From the NCBI RefSeq assembly GCF_014843825.1, contig NZ_JHQR01000160.1, positions 1 through 33,879 of the forward strand: a stretch of 33,879 nt of DNA, in the 5' to 3' direction. Every line of letters starts with the position of its first letter. Within the stretch, counting starts at the first letter, position 1. Below, in pieces: positions 23,789 through 31,765 of this stretch. The notes under the pieces were generated by a model, which saw only the letters and a program-made list of their open reading frames with translations, had not been told where the DNA came from and ran no database searches. The translations under genes were made by a program, and so were the position numbers. This DNA is from Mesorhizobium silamurunense (GTDB taxonomy: Bacteria; Pseudomonadota; Alphaproteobacteria; Rhizobiales; Rhizobiaceae).

Positions 23789-23809
23789 GTTACACAGTTT
23801 GTTACACAG
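23789..23809. repeat. Tandem GTTACACAG repeats upstream of the integrase
   Basis: GTTACACAG occurs at 23789-23797 and 23801-23809, a 12-base period. Closely spaced direct repeats between an integrase gene and the att site are typical arm-type integrase or excisionase binding sites, and this is the right place for them. Confidence 0.5.
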
Positions 23810-23888
23810 AAAGAGATATGTTTCGATCTTGAGTGGTCAAGAGCCATAACGAACTTTTTGAAAACAAACGGTTTTTAGGTAAGTTAGC

Positions 23889-23912
23889 TGGCGGAGAGAG
23901 CGGGATTCGAAC
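23889..23912 (-). other. Probable att site: 3' end of tRNA-Ser at the element/chromosome boundary
   Basis: Tyrosine integrases of this kind recombine within the 3' part of a tRNA gene and restore it on integration. To the left lie integrase and conjugation genes, to the right ordinary chromosomal genes, so the crossover should be in or just after the T-arm/acceptor 3' segment. The second copy of the repeat is not in this window, so the exact core length is not known. Confidence 0.55.
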
Positions 23913-23978
23913 CCGCGTTACGGTTTCCCGTAAACACACTTTCCAGGCGTGCGCCTTCAACCACTCGGCCACCTCTCC
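23889..23978 (-). tRNA. tRNA-Ser, anticodon GGA
   Basis: Read on the minus strand from 23978. The acceptor stem GGAGAGG pairs with TCTCTCC (one G-U). D-arm GCCGAGTGGTTGAAGGC, anticodon stem-loop with CTGGAAA (anticodon GGA), a long variable arm as in class II serine tRNAs (ACGGGAAACCGT hairpin), T-arm GCGGG-TTCGAAT-CCCGC, discriminator G at 23892 and an encoded CCA at 23891-23889. It decodes UCC/UCU. Its 3' end points at the integrase, the normal arrangement for a tRNA used as an attachment site. Confidence 0.97.
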
Positions 23979-24392
23979 GTCCTTGCATCTCGCGCTGGCC
24001 GGTTTCGCCGCGCGGGTTGGGGAGATGCAGCTCCCTCGGGAAGTCCTCGACGGACTATTTGGGGTGCCTTCAACCGGCGGGCAACCCTTTCCCAGCACCT
24101 CTAGCCGTCTAGCCAAAACAGGCGCGGGGCTCATCTAGTCGATCCTAAAGCGAATGCCAAGCCATAATGACTGTACAAAGGCTTTTGCCGTGGATGGCTG
24201 GAAGGCGCTTTCACCAGAGGGCGGCGTTCGAATGATGTGCACAGGCCGGGTCGCGCCGCTTGCCGCGCTTGACTTCGGTCCCGGCGGCCTGTCGACTGCC
24301 TGAAATGTTTGTTTTCTGTGCAGTTCCGGACGGAAAACCGCCACGCGCCTTTTCTGGAATTGCCTGGGCTTTGCGAGGGGCACTGTCCTGAC
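23979..24392. other. Intergenic region between tRNA-Ser and the first chromosomal gene
   Basis: About 410 bases separating divergent units. It should contain the tRNA-Ser promoter (leftward) and the promoter of the membrane protein gene (rightward), but I see no convincing -35/-10 pair. Open frames on the minus strand overlap the start of the next gene and show no motifs. Confidence 0.45.
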
Positions 24393-25094
24393 ATGGCATC
24401 GATCGACAAGGAACCCGCGGGCCGGCCGGACAGCGGGCTCTCCCTTATCCCGGTGGCGTGGCTGGTCATCGTCATGGGTCTATCGGCCTATGGCCTGATC
24501 TCGAGCTGGCGGCTGATCGGCGACTTCAACCTGCCGCAAAGCGTGTTCTTCCTGATCTATGGCGGTCTCGCCGGCAGCGTCGTCACGATCCTGTGGGGGC
24601 TTTACCTGCTCGGTCTTGCCTTCAACCGGTCGGCGCGTTTCCCGCGTCATTACACCATCTGGCAGGTCGTCATCATCCTGTGGCTCATCGTGCGCGAGGC
24701 CTATACGCTTCTGGTGCCAGACTTCGTCTTCTCGGCCGAAGCGCTAGGCTTCGCGACCGCCGAGATCGGCATCGGCCTGCTCTGCATCTATCTCCTGCGG
24801 CACGGCGCCGGCGCCGAGACCGTCTATGCCAATCCCGAGACCGAACGCCCGCCGCTCCTGGTCTCGCTCGTTGCCGCGCTGCTCGGCATCATCCTTGGCG
24901 GCGCCATCGGCGCCTGCGCCGGATTTTTCGCCGGGTCGCTGATCGCCGACGCCACCCATATGAGCTGCTTCGAAGGTGCCTGCGGGTTCTTCGCCGCCTT
25001 TATCGGCCTCGCAGGCCTGATCGTCGGCGCAATCGCCGGCGGAATCTTCGCCATCTGGCGGGTCAACCGGCGCAAACCGGCAAGAACAGTCTAA
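24393..25094 (+). CDS. DUF2569-like multi-pass membrane protein
   Basis: A 233-residue inner-membrane protein. The frame opens at TTG 24309, but ATG 24393 (MASIDKEP) is preferred because the first hydrophobic segment then follows after about 18 polar residues. Six hydrophobic segments are seen, at about 18-38, 48-72, 86-106, 112-130, 146-172 and 186-212. The first four with the RFPRHYTIWQ loop resemble DUF2569 proteins. The second half is a Gly/Ala-rich pair of segments containing two Cys (MSCFEGACGF). The function is unknown. The codon use is that of the host, with no sign of transfer. Confidence 0.65.
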   Translation: MASIDKEPAGRPDSGLSLIPVAWLVIVMGLSAYGLISSWRLIGDFNLPQSVFFLIYGGLAGSVVTILWGLYLLGLAFNRSARFPRHYTIWQVVIILWLIVREAYTLLVPDFVFSAEALGFATAEIGIGLLCIYLLRHGAGAETVYANPETERPPLLVSLVAALLGIILGGAIGACAGFFAGSLIADATHMSCFEGACGFFAAFIGLAGLIVGAIAGGIFAIWRVNRRKPARTV

Positions 25095-25186
25095 CCTCAA
25101 AATCGCGTGTCGCGATTGCGTGGCAGTTGCGCACGCTCTATGTCGGTTGCGGGGCAGACGGGAGCTAATCCCGGGGAGAGCGTTGG

Positions 25187-25507
25187 ATGTTGCGTTTCAT
25201 CTTTCGGCTGGCGGCTATGGTTGCATTGTCGATTTCGGTCATCATGGCGGTGATCGACACCACGCGCTCTGTCGCGGCGTCGGCTCTCGTCATGACGCCG
25301 CTCAACACAAGCTGGCTGGCGGTATCGCCCGACACCCGCGCGGCCTTCGAGACCTATGTGCGCGCCAAGGCCAGCCCGCTGGTCTGGGACGGCGCCATCG
25401 CCTGGGTGCTCGACCAGCCAGGGTTCGCGGTGTTCGCTGTATTGGCGTTCCTGCTCTACGCCATCGGCTACCGGCGCCGCCGCCACGCATTCGCCCCGAC
25501 CAACTGA
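25187..25507 (+). CDS. Small hypothetical membrane protein
   Basis: A 106-residue protein from ATG 25187, with a ribosome site GGGGAGAG 7 bases upstream. Two membrane segments lie at about 4-24 (FIFRLAAMVALSISVIMAVI) and 78-95 (FAVFAVLAFLLYAIGY), separated by a periplasmic-type stretch and ending in a basic YRRRRH tail. No family is recognised. It lies in the same direction as, and 92 bases after, the DUF2569-like gene. Confidence 0.65.
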   Translation: MLRFIFRLAAMVALSISVIMAVIDTTRSVAASALVMTPLNTSWLAVSPDTRAAFETYVRAKASPLVWDGAIAWVLDQPGFAVFAVLAFLLYAIGYRRRRHAFAPTN

Positions 25508-25562
25508 CGCAAACGTTTCGCGCCGCCCGAAACGGGCAGCCGCGCCGCTTTTTCCAACAGGT

Positions 25563-25583
25563 CAAAATTCCACGTGAATTTTG
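25563..25583. promoter_or_regulatory. AT-rich palindrome upstream of the nucleoside-binding protein gene
   Basis: CAAAATTC-CACGT-GAATTTTG: perfect 8-bp arms in an otherwise GC-rich region, 128 bases before the start codon. There is no T-run, so it is not a terminator. It is a good candidate operator for a dimeric repressor (for example of the LacI, DeoR or RpiR type) controlling nucleoside uptake. The regulator gene is not in the window. Confidence 0.5.
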
Positions 25584-25710
25584 TTTCGGGCCGTGCCAGA
25601 TTGGCCGCGAGCGGGAGGGGCAAACACTTCCTGCCTGACGTCGCAGGCCTGCCGGAGAACCGGGCAGGCAGGCGGTGCAAACGGAAAATAACCGACAGGG
25701 TGTGGATCAC

Positions 25711-26700
25711 ATGAAACGTATCGTTCTCGGCCTTCTGGCCGCAACTGCAATGGTTCTTCCGGCTTTCGCCGCGGATGTCCAGCCGGCCATCCTCTACGAT
25801 CTCGGCGGCAAGTTCGACAAATCCTTCAACGAGGCCGCCTATCACGGCGCCGAGAAGTTCAAGGCCGAAACCGGCGTTGCCTATGTTGAATTCGAAGTCT
25901 CCAACGCCTCGCAGCGCGAGCAGGCGCTGCGCCGCTTCGCCGAGGACGGCCGCAACCCGATCGTGATGGCCGGCTTCGCCTGGGAGGATGCGCTGAAGAA
26001 GGTCGCGGCCGAATATACCGACCTCAACTTCGCCATCATCGACGATGCCGTCGACCTGCCCAATGTCCGCTCGCTGGTGTTCAAGGAGAATGAAGGCTCC
26101 TACCTCGTCGGCATCCTGGCGGCGATGGCGTCGAAGTCGAAGAAGGTCGGCTTCGTCGGCGGCATGGACATCCCGCTGATCCGCAAGTTCGAATGCGGCT
26201 ATGTCGGCGGCGCCAAGTCGGCTGGCGCGACCGACGTTATCCAGAACATGACCGGCGACACGCCGGCCGCCTGGAACGACCCGGCCAAGGGCGGCGAGAT
26301 CGCCAAGACGCAGATCGACCAGGGCGCCGATGTGGTCTATGCGGCCGCGGGCGGCACCGGCGTTGGTGTGCTGCAGGCTGCGGCGGATGCCGGCAAGCTC
26401 GGCATCGGCGTCGATTCCAACCAGAACGGCCTGCAGCCCGGCAAGGTGCTGACCTCGATGTTGAAGCGCGTCGACGTCGCCGTCTACAACGCCTTCATGG
26501 ACGGCAAGAACGGCACGTTCAAGGGCGGCGTCGAGAATCTCGGCCTCAAGGAAGGCGGCGTCGACTATGCCATGGACGACAACAACAAGGCTCTGGTGAC
26601 GGACGAGATGAAGGCCGCCGTCGAAAAGGCCAAGGCCGACATCATCGCCGGCAAGGTCCAGGTGCACGACTACACCGCGGACAACAATTGCCCGTATTGA
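25711..26700 (+). CDS. BMP-family ABC transporter substrate-binding protein (nucleosides)
   Basis: Periplasmic binding protein of the basic membrane protein (PnrA/Med/BmpA) family, which captures purine nucleosides for an ABC importer. ATG 25711 gives a standard signal peptide (MKRIVLGLLAATAMVLPAFA, cleavage after Ala20). It is chosen over an in-frame ATG-less opening at 25675. The mature part has DLGGKFDKSFNEAAYHGAEKF (the family's D-GG-x-D-x-SFN motif, residues about 29-40), ENEGSYLVGILAA and GVDSNQNG, all typical. The protein has 329 residues. The transporter genes follow at 28051, with three unrelated genes between, unlike the usual contiguous operon. It ends just before a strong terminator. 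Confidence 0.9.
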   Translation: MKRIVLGLLAATAMVLPAFAADVQPAILYDLGGKFDKSFNEAAYHGAEKFKAETGVAYVEFEVSNASQREQALRRFAEDGRNPIVMAGFAWEDALKKVAAEYTDLNFAIIDDAVDLPNVRSLVFKENEGSYLVGILAAMASKSKKVGFVGGMDIPLIRKFECGYVGGAKSAGATDVIQNMTGDTPAAWNDPAKGGEIAKTQIDQGADVVYAAAGGTGVGVLQAAADAGKLGIGVDSNQNGLQPGKVLTSMLKRVDVAVYNAFMDGKNGTFKGGVENLGLKEGGVDYAMDDNNKALVTDEMKAAVEKAKADIIAGKVQVHDYTADNNCPY

Positions 26701-26725
26701 TCGGCAGTTGAACCAAGGTTTATCG

Positions 26726-26757
26726 ACCGCCGGGCCTTCGCCCGGCGGTTTCTTTTT
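26726..26757 (+). terminator. Rho-independent terminator after the binding-protein gene
   Basis: Perfect 10-bp stem ACCGCCGGGC (26726-26735) with GCCCGGCGGT (26740-26749), a CTTC loop, followed by TTCTTTTT. It is 26 bases after the stop codon and ends 12 bases before the next gene, so the acetyltransferase must have its own start or depend on read-through. Confidence 0.9.
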
Positions 26758-26768
26758 GGACGAGCATC

Positions 26769-27248
26769 ATGCAAGCGATTGTCGAAGCCATGGCGGAAGG
26801 TGACGTCGAGGCCGTTGCAAGGCTGCGTCTGGCCGCCTTCTTCGAGGGTACCGGCCGGACGCTCGAAGAGGATATCACTGCGCTGCGCGGACTGATCGCC
26901 GGCGACGGCTTCGAGGCGGCCTTCGTCGCACGCCTCGGCGGCTCGCCCATCGGCAGCTGCCTGTTTGTCCGCAACGAGAACGATCCGGCGCATGATCTGA
27001 CACCCTGGCTCGCCGGGCTTGTCGATAACAAATTTTACCGGGGTCGTGGTGTTGGTGCGGCTCTTTTGAGGGCTGTTGAGGCCCATGCGGCGTCCGTCGG
27101 CGTGAGTAGGCTCTATCTCTACACTTGGCAGGCGCGACGCTTCTACGAAACCCTCGGCTGGACCGCGGTCGAAGCCTTCAAGCAGGACGGCGAACCGATG
27201 GTGCTGATGGCGCGCGAGCTCGCGAGCTATAGCGTGCCGGCGAGATAG
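26769..27248 (+). CDS. GNAT-family N-acetyltransferase
   Basis: A 159-residue acetyl-CoA-dependent acetyltransferase. Typical GNAT features: an N-terminal strand-helix (VEAMAEGDVEAVARLRLAAFF), a central strand GSPIGSCLFVRNE, the acetyl-CoA loop YRGRGVGAALLRAVEAHAASVG (the R-G-x-G-x-G/A motif at about residues 91-98) and the closing VSRLYLYTWQARRFYETLGW with the usual Tyr-Glu/Thr-Leu-Gly-Trp. The substrate cannot be inferred. Its end overlaps the convergent anti-sigma-like gene by 22 bases. Confidence 0.85.
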   Translation: MQAIVEAMAEGDVEAVARLRLAAFFEGTGRTLEEDITALRGLIAGDGFEAAFVARLGGSPIGSCLFVRNENDPAHDLTPWLAGLVDNKFYRGRGVGAALLRAVEAHAASVGVSRLYLYTWQARRFYETLGWTAVEAFKQDGEPMVLMARELASYSVPAR

Positions 27249-27634
27249 CCCAGCGCGAAGGCCGCCAACAGGGCAAGCGCGATGACGAAGCCGAGCCGGC
27301 CGCCAAGCGAATGCAGGCCGACGCCGTAGGGCTTGCGCTCGATCCTGTTGATCACGACGGGCGGCGGCTGCACCTCGCTCTCGTTCAATCCGGCAAGCCG
27401 CATCTGCGGCAGTTCGGCAAGGCGCTGCTGCACAAGCTTCCAGCGATCGTCCGAAGCCGCATTCGGCGGTCCTGCAGGGACCAGCGCACGCATGCGCTCG
27501 GCAAGCCGCAGCACCGCGTCGCGAAAGGCGGGATCGATCTGAAGGTCGCGCTCGGCGCGGGCGCGTTCCCGTTCGTCCATCAGGCCGAAGACATAGTTGC
27601 CGGCCCTTGCGATGCGGTCGCCCTCACTGGCCAT
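27227..27634 (-). CDS. Anti-sigma-factor-like membrane protein
   Basis: A 135-residue protein with an N-terminal domain NYVFGLMDERERARAERDLQIDPAFRDAVLR, named as the YVxGxLxxxERxxxExxLxxDPxFxxxV pattern (residues about 13-43) of RskA/ChrR-type anti-sigma domains without zinc ligands, a Pro-rich linker, and one C-terminal membrane segment at about 112-132. The frame opens at GTG 27661, but ATG 27634 has GGGAGA at 7 bases and is preferred. No ECF sigma factor gene is adjacent, which is unusual for such a protein, so the role is uncertain. Confidence 0.6.
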   Translation of the reverse strand: MASEGDRIARAGNYVFGLMDERERARAERDLQIDPAFRDAVLRLAERMRALVPAGPPNAASDDRWKLVQQRLAELPQMRLAGLNESEVQPPPVVINRIERKPYGVGLHSLGGRLGFVIALALLAAFALGYLAGTL

Positions 27635-27674
27635 GATCGTTCTCCCCCATGGCTCGCTCACCCTAATGCCCCGC

Positions 27675-27884
27675 TCACCAGTGCGGCGGCTTGGTCACCG
27701 GCGTATCGGGAGCAGTCTGCTCCTCCAAAGCCAGGAACCGGTCGGTGAGGGCGGCAAGCTTGCGTTCCATGCGTTCGATCACCTTCCACTGCTCGGCGAT
27801 CTGGCCGGACAGCTCCTCGATCGTCTTTTCCTGCTCGGCGGCACGGATTTCCAGCGTCGTCAGCCGATTGTCAGGCATGGTCAT
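27675..27884 (-). CDS. slyX: SlyX family protein
   Basis: A 69-residue coiled-coil protein: RLTTLEIRAAEQEKTIEELSGQIAEQWKVIERMERKLAALTDRF is the SlyX heptad region (residues 7-50), ending PDTPVTKPPHW, where SlyX proteins usually have PPHY/W. The function is unknown even in E. coli. ATG 27884 or ATG 27878 can be the start; neither has a strong ribosome site. It is 40 bases upstream of the anti-sigma-like gene in the same direction. Confidence 0.88.
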   Translation of the reverse strand: MTMPDNRLTTLEIRAAEQEKTIEELSGQIAEQWKVIERMERKLAALTDRFLALEEQTAPDTPVTKPPHW

Positions 27885-28050
27885 TCAAAACCCGGGTTCT
27901 GTGAATGTGAAGCTCTCGGACACCTTCGAAATTGACAAGCGCGCGGGGATTTGTCGAGAGTGAATGGCGTTCCGGCCAATTGGCATGGGCGGGGCATCAT
28001 GCTAGGCATTTTGACCAAGCGATAAAAAAATAACGAGTGGGACAGGCTGC

Positions 28051-29583
28051 ATGGCGCAAGCCGCAATCGAGCTCATAGGCATTAACAAGAGTTTTGGCGC
28101 CGTGCGCGCCAACCGCGACATCAACCTGGAAGTCGCGCGCGGCACCATCCACGGCATCGTCGGCGAGAACGGCGCCGGCAAGTCGACGCTGATGTCGATC
28201 CTCTACGGCTTCTACCAGGCCGACAGCGGTGAGATCCGCGTCGGCGGCAAGCCGGTGTCGATCAACAGCTCGAACGACGCGATCGCGCTCGGCATCGGCA
28301 TGGTGCACCAGCATTTCATGCTGGTCGACAATTTCACGGTGCTGGAGAACGTCATCCTCGGCGCCGAGAACGACGCGCTCCTGAAGAGCAGCATCGCCAA
28401 GGCGCGCTCCGAGCTCGAGCGGCTGGAGCGCGAATACGGCCTCGAGGTCGATCCCGACGCCATCATCGAGGAACTGCCCGTCGGCCTGCAGCAGCGCGTC
28501 GAAATCCTCAAGGCGCTCTATCGCGGCGCCGAGATCCTGATCCTCGACGAGCCGACGGGCGTCTTGACCCCGGCCGAGGCCGACCACCTGTTCCGCATCC
28601 TCAAGCAATTGAAGGAGCAGGGGAAAACGGTGGTGCTGATCACCCACAAGCTGCGCGAGATCATGGCCATCACCGACACGGTCTCGGTCATGCGCCAGGG
28701 AACCATGGTGGCCACCAGGGTGACCAAGGAAACCACGGTCGGCGAACTGGCCGAACTGATGGTCGGACGGCGCGTGCTCTTGCGGGTCGAGAAGGGCCAG
28801 TCGGAAGCCGGCGCGATAAAACTCTCGGTCAGGAACCTGACGGTCAAGGATTCACGCGGCGTCACCATGGTCGACGACGTCTCCTTCGACGTGCGCGGCG
28901 GCGAGATCGTCGGCATCGCCGGCGTGGCCGGCAACGGCCAGTCGGAGCTGCTCGAGGCGATCTCCGGCATCCGGCACGCCGTTTCGGGCGAGGTCATGCT
29001 GGAAGGCAAGCCGGTCGACCTCACCGGCAAGGCCGATCCCGGCGAATTGCGCGATCGCGGTCTCGCCCATGTGCCGGAGGACCGCCACCATGTCGGGCTG
29101 GTGCTCGCCTTCGAGGAGAACGAGAATTCGATCCTCGGCTATCACGACGACGAGCGCTACCTGAAGGGACCGTTCCTCAAAGTCGATGTCATCATGGCCG
29201 ATGCGAGGGACAAGATCGAGAAATACGACATCCGTCCCGGCAATCCCCGGCTGAAGACGGCCAATTTCTCCGGCGGCAACCAGCAGAAGATCGTGCTGGC
29301 CAGGGAGATGGAGCAGGATCCCGGCGTGCTGATCGTCGGCCAGCCGACGCGCGGCGTCGATGTCGGCGCCATCGAATTCATCCACAAGCGGCTGATCGCC
29401 ATGCGCGACCAGGGCAAGGCCGTGCTGGTGGTGTCGGTCGAGCTCGACGAGATCCGTTCACTCTCTGACCGCATCCTGGTGATGTTTGCCGGCCGCATCG
29501 TCGGCGAACGCGGGCCGGACGCGACCGAGGGCGAGCTTGGTCTCCTGATGGCCGGTGTCGAGCACCAGGAGGCCGCCGAATGA
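28051..29583 (+). CDS. Nucleoside ABC importer, double ATP-binding protein (NupO/YufO-like)
   Basis: Energises the nucleoside importer. It has 510 residues with two ABC domains: the first has Walker A GENGAGKST at about 36-44, signature LPVGLQQRVEI and Walker B ILILDEPTGVLTP. The second has a Walker A-like GVAGNGQSE, signature FSGGNQQKIVLAREM and VLIVGQPTRGVDVGA. The degenerate second Walker A is normal for sugar/nucleoside-type double ATPases. Start ATG 28051 follows GTGGGACAGG. The stop overlaps the permease start by ATGA. The 166-base region upstream should hold the promoter. Confidence 0.92.
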   Translation: MAQAAIELIGINKSFGAVRANRDINLEVARGTIHGIVGENGAGKSTLMSILYGFYQADSGEIRVGGKPVSINSSNDAIALGIGMVHQHFMLVDNFTVLENVILGAENDALLKSSIAKARSELERLEREYGLEVDPDAIIEELPVGLQQRVEILKALYRGAEILILDEPTGVLTPAEADHLFRILKQLKEQGKTVVLITHKLREIMAITDTVSVMRQGTMVATRVTKETTVGELAELMVGRRVLLRVEKGQSEAGAIKLSVRNLTVKDSRGVTMVDDVSFDVRGGEIVGIAGVAGNGQSELLEAISGIRHAVSGEVMLEGKPVDLTGKADPGELRDRGLAHVPEDRHHVGLVLAFEENENSILGYHDDERYLKGPFLKVDVIMADARDKIEKYDIRPGNPRLKTANFSGGNQQKIVLAREMEQDPGVLIVGQPTRGVDVGAIEFIHKRLIAMRDQGKAVLVVSVELDEIRSLSDRILVMFAGRIVGERGPDATEGELGLLMAGVEHQEAAE

Positions 29584-30719
29584 GCACGCCTTACGCAAAG
29601 CTGCCGGCCTGGGCCGACTACGGACTGATCCCGCTGATCAATCTCTCGGTGGCTTTCATCGTCGCCGGCTTCGTCGTCATGCTGGTCGGCGAAAATCCGT
29701 TCCGCGCCGCCGTCATCCTGGTCGAAGGCGCTTTCGGCAAGGGCACGGGCATCGCCTTCACGTTGTTCTATGCCACGACCTTCATCTTCACCGGGCTGTC
29801 GGTGGCGGTGGCCGCGCATTGCAGCCTGTTCAACATCGGCACCGAGGGCCAGGCCTATATCGGCGGCCTCGGCATCGCGCTCGTCTGCCTGAGCTTCGAC
29901 AGCGTGCTGCCATGGTGGGCGATCTTTCCGATGGCGATCGTCGCCGCGGCGGCATTCGGCGCGCTGTGGGGTTTCATCCCCGCCTACCTGCAGGCCAAGC
30001 GCGGCTCGCACATCGTCATCACCACCATCATGTTCAACTTCATCGCCGCCTCGGTGATGGTCTATCTGCTGGTCGGTCCGCTGAAGCCGGCAGGATCGCA
30101 GGCGCCGCAGACGCGTAATTTCCTCGCCGGCGCGGAATTGCCGAAGCTCAACTGGATCATCGAATTGTTCGGCGCCAAGATCCGCTCGGCGCCGCTCAAC
30201 ATCTGCTTCCTGCTGGCGCTGGTGATGGCGTTCCTGGTCTGGCTGCTGATCTGGCGCACCAAGCTCGGCTACGAGATGCGCACCTATGGCCACAGCCCGA
30301 AGGCGGCGCGCTATGCCGGCATTTCGGAAACCCGCATCATCCTCACCGCGATGATGATCTCGGGCGCGCTGGCCGGCATGATGGCGCTCAACCCGGTGAT
30401 GGGCGACCAGCACAACGTCGCGATCGACTTCGTCTCGGGCGCCGGTTATGTCGGCATCGCGGTCGCGCTGATGGGCAGGCTGCATCCGGTCGGCATCGTG
30501 CTGGCAGCGATCCTGTTCGGCATGCTCTACCAGGGCGGCGCCGAGCTTGCCTTCGAGATGCCGGCGATCAGCCGCGACATGATCGTCATCATTCAAGGGT
30601 TGGTCATCCTCTTCGCCGGAGCGCTGGAGCATATGTTCAGGCCCTATATCCAGGCGCTGTTCGCCTCGTTCAGCCCGAAATCGGTCGGCATGCAGGCGGT
30701 CAACGGGAAGGGGGCCTGA
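29580..30719 (+). CDS. Nucleoside ABC importer permease 1 (NupP/YufP-like)
   Basis: A 379-residue BPD_transp_2 (LivH/RbsC-type) permease with about nine hydrophobic segments. Family marks are LFNIGTEGQAYIGGLGIAL near residues 83-101 and ITTIMFNFIAA near 146-156. The cytoplasmic loop GHSPKAARYAGISETRI lies at about 238-254, the site that couples to the ATPase. It overlaps the ATPase gene by 4 bases and is followed after one base by the second permease. Confidence 0.92.
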   Translation: MSTPYAKLPAWADYGLIPLINLSVAFIVAGFVVMLVGENPFRAAVILVEGAFGKGTGIAFTLFYATTFIFTGLSVAVAAHCSLFNIGTEGQAYIGGLGIALVCLSFDSVLPWWAIFPMAIVAAAAFGALWGFIPAYLQAKRGSHIVITTIMFNFIAASVMVYLLVGPLKPAGSQAPQTRNFLAGAELPKLNWIIELFGAKIRSAPLNICFLLALVMAFLVWLLIWRTKLGYEMRTYGHSPKAARYAGISETRIILTAMMISGALAGMMALNPVMGDQHNVAIDFVSGAGYVGIAVALMGRLHPVGIVLAAILFGMLYQGGAELAFEMPAISRDMIVIIQGLVILFAGALEHMFRPYIQALFASFSPKSVGMQAVNGKGA

Positions 30720-30720
30720 G

Positions 30721-31692
30721 ATGGACGTCTTCAACGCGATCGTCCAGGTTCTGGATTCCACCATCCGCCTGTCGGTGCCGCTGCTGCTTGCCTGTCTCGC
30801 CGGCCTCTATTCCGAGCGGGCCGGCATCTTCGACATCGGTCTCGAAGGCAAGATGCTGGTGGGCGCTTTCGCCGGCGCCGCAGCAGCATCGGTCTTTCAT
30901 TCCGCCCTCATCGGCCTCGGCATGGCCATCCTGATCTCGGTCGCCTTCGCCATGGTGCACGGCTTCGCCTCGATCACGCATCGCGGCAACCAGATCGTCT
31001 CCGGCGTCGCCATCAATTTCGTCGCCGCCGGCTCGACCATCATCCTCGGCCAGGCCTGGTTCCAGCAGGGCGGCCGCACGCCGGCGCTGCAGCCGGGCGA
31101 GCGGTTCGAGGCGATCGTCTGGCCTGGCGCCGAAGCCGTGCGCGACGTCCCGATCCTCGGGCCGATCTATGCCGAGCTGATCTCCGGCCACTCGATCCTG
31201 GTCTATTTCGCCTTCGCGATGGTGCCGTTCACCTGGTGGGTGCTGTTCCGCACCCGCTTCGGCCTCAGGATGCGCGCCGTGGGCGAAAACCCGGCTGCCG
31301 TCGACACCGCCGGCATCTCGGTCGCCTGGCTGCGCTACCGGGCGCTGATCTGCACCGGTATCCTCACCGGTGTCGCCGGCGCCTATCTCTCCATGGTGCA
31401 GAATGGCGGCTTCGTGAAGGACATGACCGCGGGCAAGGGCTATATCGCGCTTGCCGCGCTGATCTTCGCCAAATGGAAGCCGGTCAACGCCATGTTCGCC
31501 TGCCTGCTGTTCGGCTTCCTCGACGCGGCGGCGATCCGACTGCAAGGCTCGCCGCTGCCCCTCATAGGAAAGGTGCCGGTGCAGTTCATGCAGGCGCTGC
31601 CCTATGTGCTGACCGTCATCCTGCTCGCCGGCTTCATCGGCAAGGCGATCCCGCCACGCGCCGGTGGCGTGCCTTACGTCAAGGAACGCTGA
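30721..31692 (+). CDS. Nucleoside ABC importer permease 2 (NupQ/YufQ-like)
   Basis: The partner permease, 323 residues. It opens IRLSVPLLLACLAGLYSERAGIFDIGLEGKMLVGAF, where SERAGIFDIGLEG (about 33-45) is the family's first conserved block. The coupling loop is GENPAAVDTAGISVAWLRY (about 190-208), and YIALAALIFAKWKP is typical of the C-terminal part. It lies one base after permease 1, so co-translation is likely. Confidence 0.92.
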   Translation: MDVFNAIVQVLDSTIRLSVPLLLACLAGLYSERAGIFDIGLEGKMLVGAFAGAAAASVFHSALIGLGMAILISVAFAMVHGFASITHRGNQIVSGVAINFVAAGSTIILGQAWFQQGGRTPALQPGERFEAIVWPGAEAVRDVPILGPIYAELISGHSILVYFAFAMVPFTWWVLFRTRFGLRMRAVGENPAAVDTAGISVAWLRYRALICTGILTGVAGAYLSMVQNGGFVKDMTAGKGYIALAALIFAKWKPVNAMFACLLFGFLDAAAIRLQGSPLPLIGKVPVQFMQALPYVLTVILLAGFIGKAIPPRAGGVPYVKER

Positions 31693-31765
31693 GGCCTGGG
31701 TTGCACAACGGTTCGGCAGCTTCGGCAACCGGCTTTTGAACAGGATCGTGGAAGAGAAGAAGAAA

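Noticed and set aside
24131..24475. 114-codon minus-strand frame between tRNA-Ser and the DUF2569-like gene
   Set aside because: Overlaps the start of the plus-strand gene, shows no domain and has an unlikely composition.
25468..26667. 399-codon minus-strand frame opposite the BMP-family gene
   Set aside because: Low-complexity composition, no motif and no start signal; it exists because of third-position GC in the true gene.
29157..30764. 535-codon open frame on the minus strand opposite the first nucleoside permease
   Set aside because: Its product is a His/Asp/Arg-rich string without motifs, as expected opposite a GC-rich membrane-protein gene; the plus-strand genes here have clear family signatures.
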